From positions 1-64,000 of the forward strand of contig CAXKVR010000035.1 of the NCBI GenBank assembly GCA_964058845.1: a stretch of DNA of 64,000 nucleotides, in the 5' to 3' direction. Below the pieces are notes generated by a model. The model had not been told where the DNA came from. It saw only the letters and a program-made list of their open reading frames with translations, and ran no database searches. Both the position numbers and the translations under genes were made by a program. Below are positions 61,594 to 64,000 of this stretch, one piece after another. Source of the DNA: Carex sylvatica. Lineage: Eukaryota; Streptophyta; Magnoliopsida; Poales; Cyperaceae. Every line of letters starts with the position of its first letter. The first letter of the stretch is position 1.

Positions 61594-61709
61594 TTTTTTT
61601 TTTAAAAATCTTCAAGCTGCGAAGTGGTGAGGGAGAATCGAACTCTCGACCTTTAAGTACAACAACTCTAGGACTTTTTCCTAGCCAATTGTGCTACCTC
61701 CTCTCTCTC
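61594..61709 (-). mobile_element. Short tRNA-derived SINE, 116 bp
   Basis: The flanking duplication is GGACAATTAAGACTGTC (61577-61593) and GGACAATTAATACTGTC (61710-61726), 16 of 17 identical. On the minus strand the head reads GAGGAGGTAGCACAATTGG (A-box) and GAGAGTTCGATTCTCC (B-box fitting GWTCRANNC). It ends with an A-rich tail (plus-strand T-run at 61594-61603). The tRNA cloverleaf is imperfect, so it is a SINE and not a working tRNA gene. Confidence 0.8.
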
Positions 61710-62037
61710 GGACAATTAATACTGTCAAAAGTATAAATGAATATGCCATAATGAATGTACAGTACAATACATTCTAAGTTCTTATTGTAAATCAATTAAT
61801 GTACTTGATCAAAATAAATTATTGTTATGGTATGGAATTATGGATTGGGCTTTGTGAGGTTAAACGATTATGAGAAAAAGCGTGTTTTTGAAGGGGTAGG
61901 TAAAAGGTTATTCCAATTTAATTACAAGTAGCTTGGTGCTTCTGATGTTTTCCTGATTCCGTTGCTCACAGCTTCTACATGTAGCTAGGTGCTAATTGGT
62001 TCAGCTATATTATCAGCAACAGGGGCTAAACAAATTA

Positions 62038-62155
62038 ACTGGTAAAGGCCAGTACAGTTTCTGGTAAAGGGCAGTACAGTTACTGGTAAAGGACAATACA
62101 GCTACTGCCTACTGGTAATGGTAAAGGGTGGTACACGGGTACAGTGACTGGTACC
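62038..62155. repeat. Minisatellite of CTGGTAAAGG-type units
   Basis: Four to five imperfect units of about 25 bp around ACTGGTAAAGGCCAGTACAG. GGTAC and GTACC words at the end give dyad symmetry. Confidence 0.7.
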
Positions 62156-62234
62156 GTTTCCTGAGTGAAGGAACAACAAATTACCATTGTTTAAGCATGA
62201 CTTCACATCCACTGGATTATGGGTACTGACTTAC

Positions 62235-62405
62235 GGGGACAACGTTCAAATTGTATGTCAGAAATCTCAGAAACCAATCCATTCTATAAAGAACTGCATG
62301 TGCACCATATGGACCATCTGGATGTCGTCCACGTGACCCAGGTACCAGAGTAGATGCAAACTCCTGATAGTTAGTGCTCCTTTGCATGTTCAATATGACC
62401 TGACC
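62235..62405 (-). pseudogene. Orphan coding exon of unknown family
   Basis: On the minus strand, after the acceptor AAAAAGACAG, an open stretch of 57 codons reads GQVILNMQRSTNYQEFAS, TLVPGSRGRHPDGPYG and AHAVLYRMDWFLRF, then stops at a perfect donor (CCCC|GTAAGT). Codon use and amino-acid composition look like a real conserved exon. I do not recognise the family. No partner exons are visible within several kb on either side, so it may be a gene fragment or one exon of a gene with very long introns. Confidence 0.4.
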
Positions 62406-62529
62406 CTGTCTTTTTATTGGCTCCAGATTAGAAGAAAAGGAAATTAAGGTTTGTACATACAACTTCTACATCATTCAGCAGCAAACTGTACCGTAAGCTG
62501 AGCTTCATGGAGCTCTGCTATGATTCTTT

Positions 62530-62780
62530 TGTTTTTTTGATAGTTGGCGGCAAAATGCCGGCAACTAATATATTGATAACAAAAGTTTATTTACAAACTA
62601 AAATTCTAAATACAGTGCTCTCCCTCACTACCTATACACTGGAGAACATATTTTGACACTATATCTAACCATACGTGATTAGATAAACACTCTTGGTAGG
62701 TGGCTGTACACCAACCAGCTCTCTATTTTTAGTGTTGTATCTGTTATAAGACGATGCACTAAATTGAATTTTTTTTTTTT
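62530..62780 (-). mobile_element. Retroposon 3' tail (LINE/SINE-like)
   Basis: On the minus strand it ends ATATTAGTTGCCGGCATTTT then GCCGCCAACTATC and an A tail (plus-strand T-run at 62532-62538). The GCCGGC...GCCG stem-loop before the tail parallels the tails at 5452 and 57945. The 5' border is uncertain; a T-run near 62768-62780 marks it only roughly. Confidence 0.45.
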
Positions 62781-63323
62781 CATGTGCTGTAATCAGTGCA
62801 TATATATGCAATATAATTATGTAAAAGTGAAAAGTCTGTAAGATGTAAGTCTTCAATAATTAAAATATCCGATTTTTTGTCGAACTTGAATGAATTTTGT
62901 ATATCAAAATATCGCATCTAACGGAGAGTTAACGTTTTATATCATAAAAAGGCTTGACGACTTGACGTCCATGTAAAATAGTAGCGAACTCCCCGTGCCG
63001 TGCTTGAGACGTGCTATGAAATATTAATTTGGACAGATATATATCCTGAGACCTAATACCGAAAGTTATGACGTGCTATGATTCAAACTCAGCAAGATTT
63101 CATGATAGAGTTTCCCAGCTGGTATCCCCATTAATTACAATTAATTAATGTTTGATAGAATTCACGAGAAACTGTATTTGGGAGGAAGCCAAGGAACCAT
63201 TTTCTGGTATACAAGGAGGCTAATCTACTGGTATGTAGAGAGACGTATTAATTAACATCTAGGACAACCCGATTGCAAATTGGACGAGTTGCCAGTTCCT
63301 CTCTTATAAAGGTTATATATAGA
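62781..63323. other. AT-rich gene-free DNA
   Basis: Nothing that I can support as a gene or element. Confidence 0.5.
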
Positions 63324-63740
63324 GAAAGAACTAGGGTACTTTTCTTAAGTTTACTAATTTTCTTGATAAACTCAAGTTTAAAACTCGTCAAATGAGTTTC
63401 AAATTACGAATTTGAACCGTTGAGATCCGTCTAACTTACAAGTGATCGATGCGTCTACATGTGAAAATTTTATATATTCGAATTAATTTAGTATAAAGTC
63501 AAGCGATCAAAATTAGAAACTTAATAACTTAATTTTGATGCATTCATTTTTTGAATGTTTTTTTACCGCTTGATTTTATATTAATTAATTTAAATGTTTA
63601 AAATTTTTATATGTAGACGCATCACTTATAAGGTAAGCGGATTTCAACAGTTTAAATTTGTCATTTAAAGCTGATTTAATGGGTTTTAGACTTGAATTCA
63701 CCAAAGACTTGATGAACTTAAGAACACCCTAGTTCTACTT
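63324..63740. mobile_element. MITE of the 19033 family, second full copy
   Basis: The ends AGAACTAGGGTAC and, inverted, AAGTAGAACTAGGGTGTT bracket arms similar to those of 19033-19440 (GACGCATCACTTATAAGG, TCAAATTACGAATTTGAACC). The flanking bases do not give a clear TSD. Confidence 0.7.
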
Positions 63741-64000
63741 ATATTGTTATCGTATTTTTTTTTTTTTCAAGCTAATTTTTTTTTTTTCAGAAACGTAATC
63801 AAGTTTAAATTTAATTAATTTGAACTACCAACCGACCCATTTCCAGAAATTTAAAAAAGAAAAGAAGAACCTACAACCTACATGAATGTTTTCTGTTGTT
63901 GAAGATTCGAATATCCCAATAACGCATATTTTAATTTTGGTACTGGTACTAGAAATCCTGGCAATATCAAAATGTGTATTACATATATTACAATACATGC
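63741..64000. other. Gene-free window end
   Basis: AT-rich DNA with poly-T runs. No coding or element could be identified. Confidence 0.5.

Noticed and set aside
61620..61705. Functional tRNA gene on the minus strand
   Set aside because: A- and B-box-like words are present, but acceptor and anticodon stems do not pair well. The A-tail and 17-bp TSD identify a SINE.

Overview
The window is nuclear DNA from a eudicot plant. The genes carry many short AT-rich introns with GT-AG borders (one GC-AG), the proteins are plant families (vacuolar SPX-MFS phosphate transporter, HOTHEAD-type oxidoreductase, plastid-leader copper chaperone, subtilase SBT1.3, CCCH/WD40 protein), and the intergenic DNA is AT-rich and full of small plant transposons. 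The species cannot be named from the sequence.

Five complete protein genes could be assembled exon by exon, all with consistent phase: a ZFWD-type CCCH zinc-finger/WD40 protein (4896-1716, minus, 9 exons, 415 aa); a PHT5/VPT-type SPX-MFS vacuolar phosphate transporter (27663-30774, plus, 10 coding exons, 705 aa); a HOTHEAD-like GMC oxidoreductase (41145-45886, plus, 6 exons, 592 aa, first intron GC-AG); the copper chaperone for superoxide dismutase CCS (47485-51301, plus, 6 exons, 311 aa, with a miR398-like target site); and an intronless subtilisin-like protease SBT1.3 (53949-51601, minus, 782 aa), which faces CCS tail to tail. A tRNA-Cys(GCA) gene lies at 47219-47290. Two unassigned exon-like fragments sit at the window edges.

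The 22 kb between the zinc-finger gene and the phosphate transporter (about 5-25.8 kb) and the 10 kb between the transporter and the oxidoreductase (31-41 kb) hold no intact gene that I can see. They are a mosaic of transposons, many with readable target-site duplications (TSDs): hAT-type elements with 8-bp TSDs (14013, 20145, 38931, 40179, 57712), Mutator-like MITEs with 9-11-bp TSDs (16382, 19033, 25237, 48225), a two-copy foldback family (43038 and 59214), a tRNA-derived SINE with 17-bp TSD (61594), a retroposon nested inside a hAT element (57945 in 57712-58775), and a 2.7-kb terminal-inverted-repeat element with a broken Ulp1-like protease (32327-35025).

The most unusual object is at 21923-23680: a CACTA-type non-autonomous transposon that has captured four exons of a Rab GDP-dissociation-inhibitor (RabGDI) gene with their introns. 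It is already frameshifted. Several elements sit where they could affect host genes: the foldback in oxidoreductase intron 3, a MITE in CCS intron 2, and a MITE just upstream of the phosphate-transporter promoter.

The gene set also recalls two separate Arabidopsis neighbourhoods, which suggests an ancestral block that was later split. This is from memory of locus numbers and was not checked.
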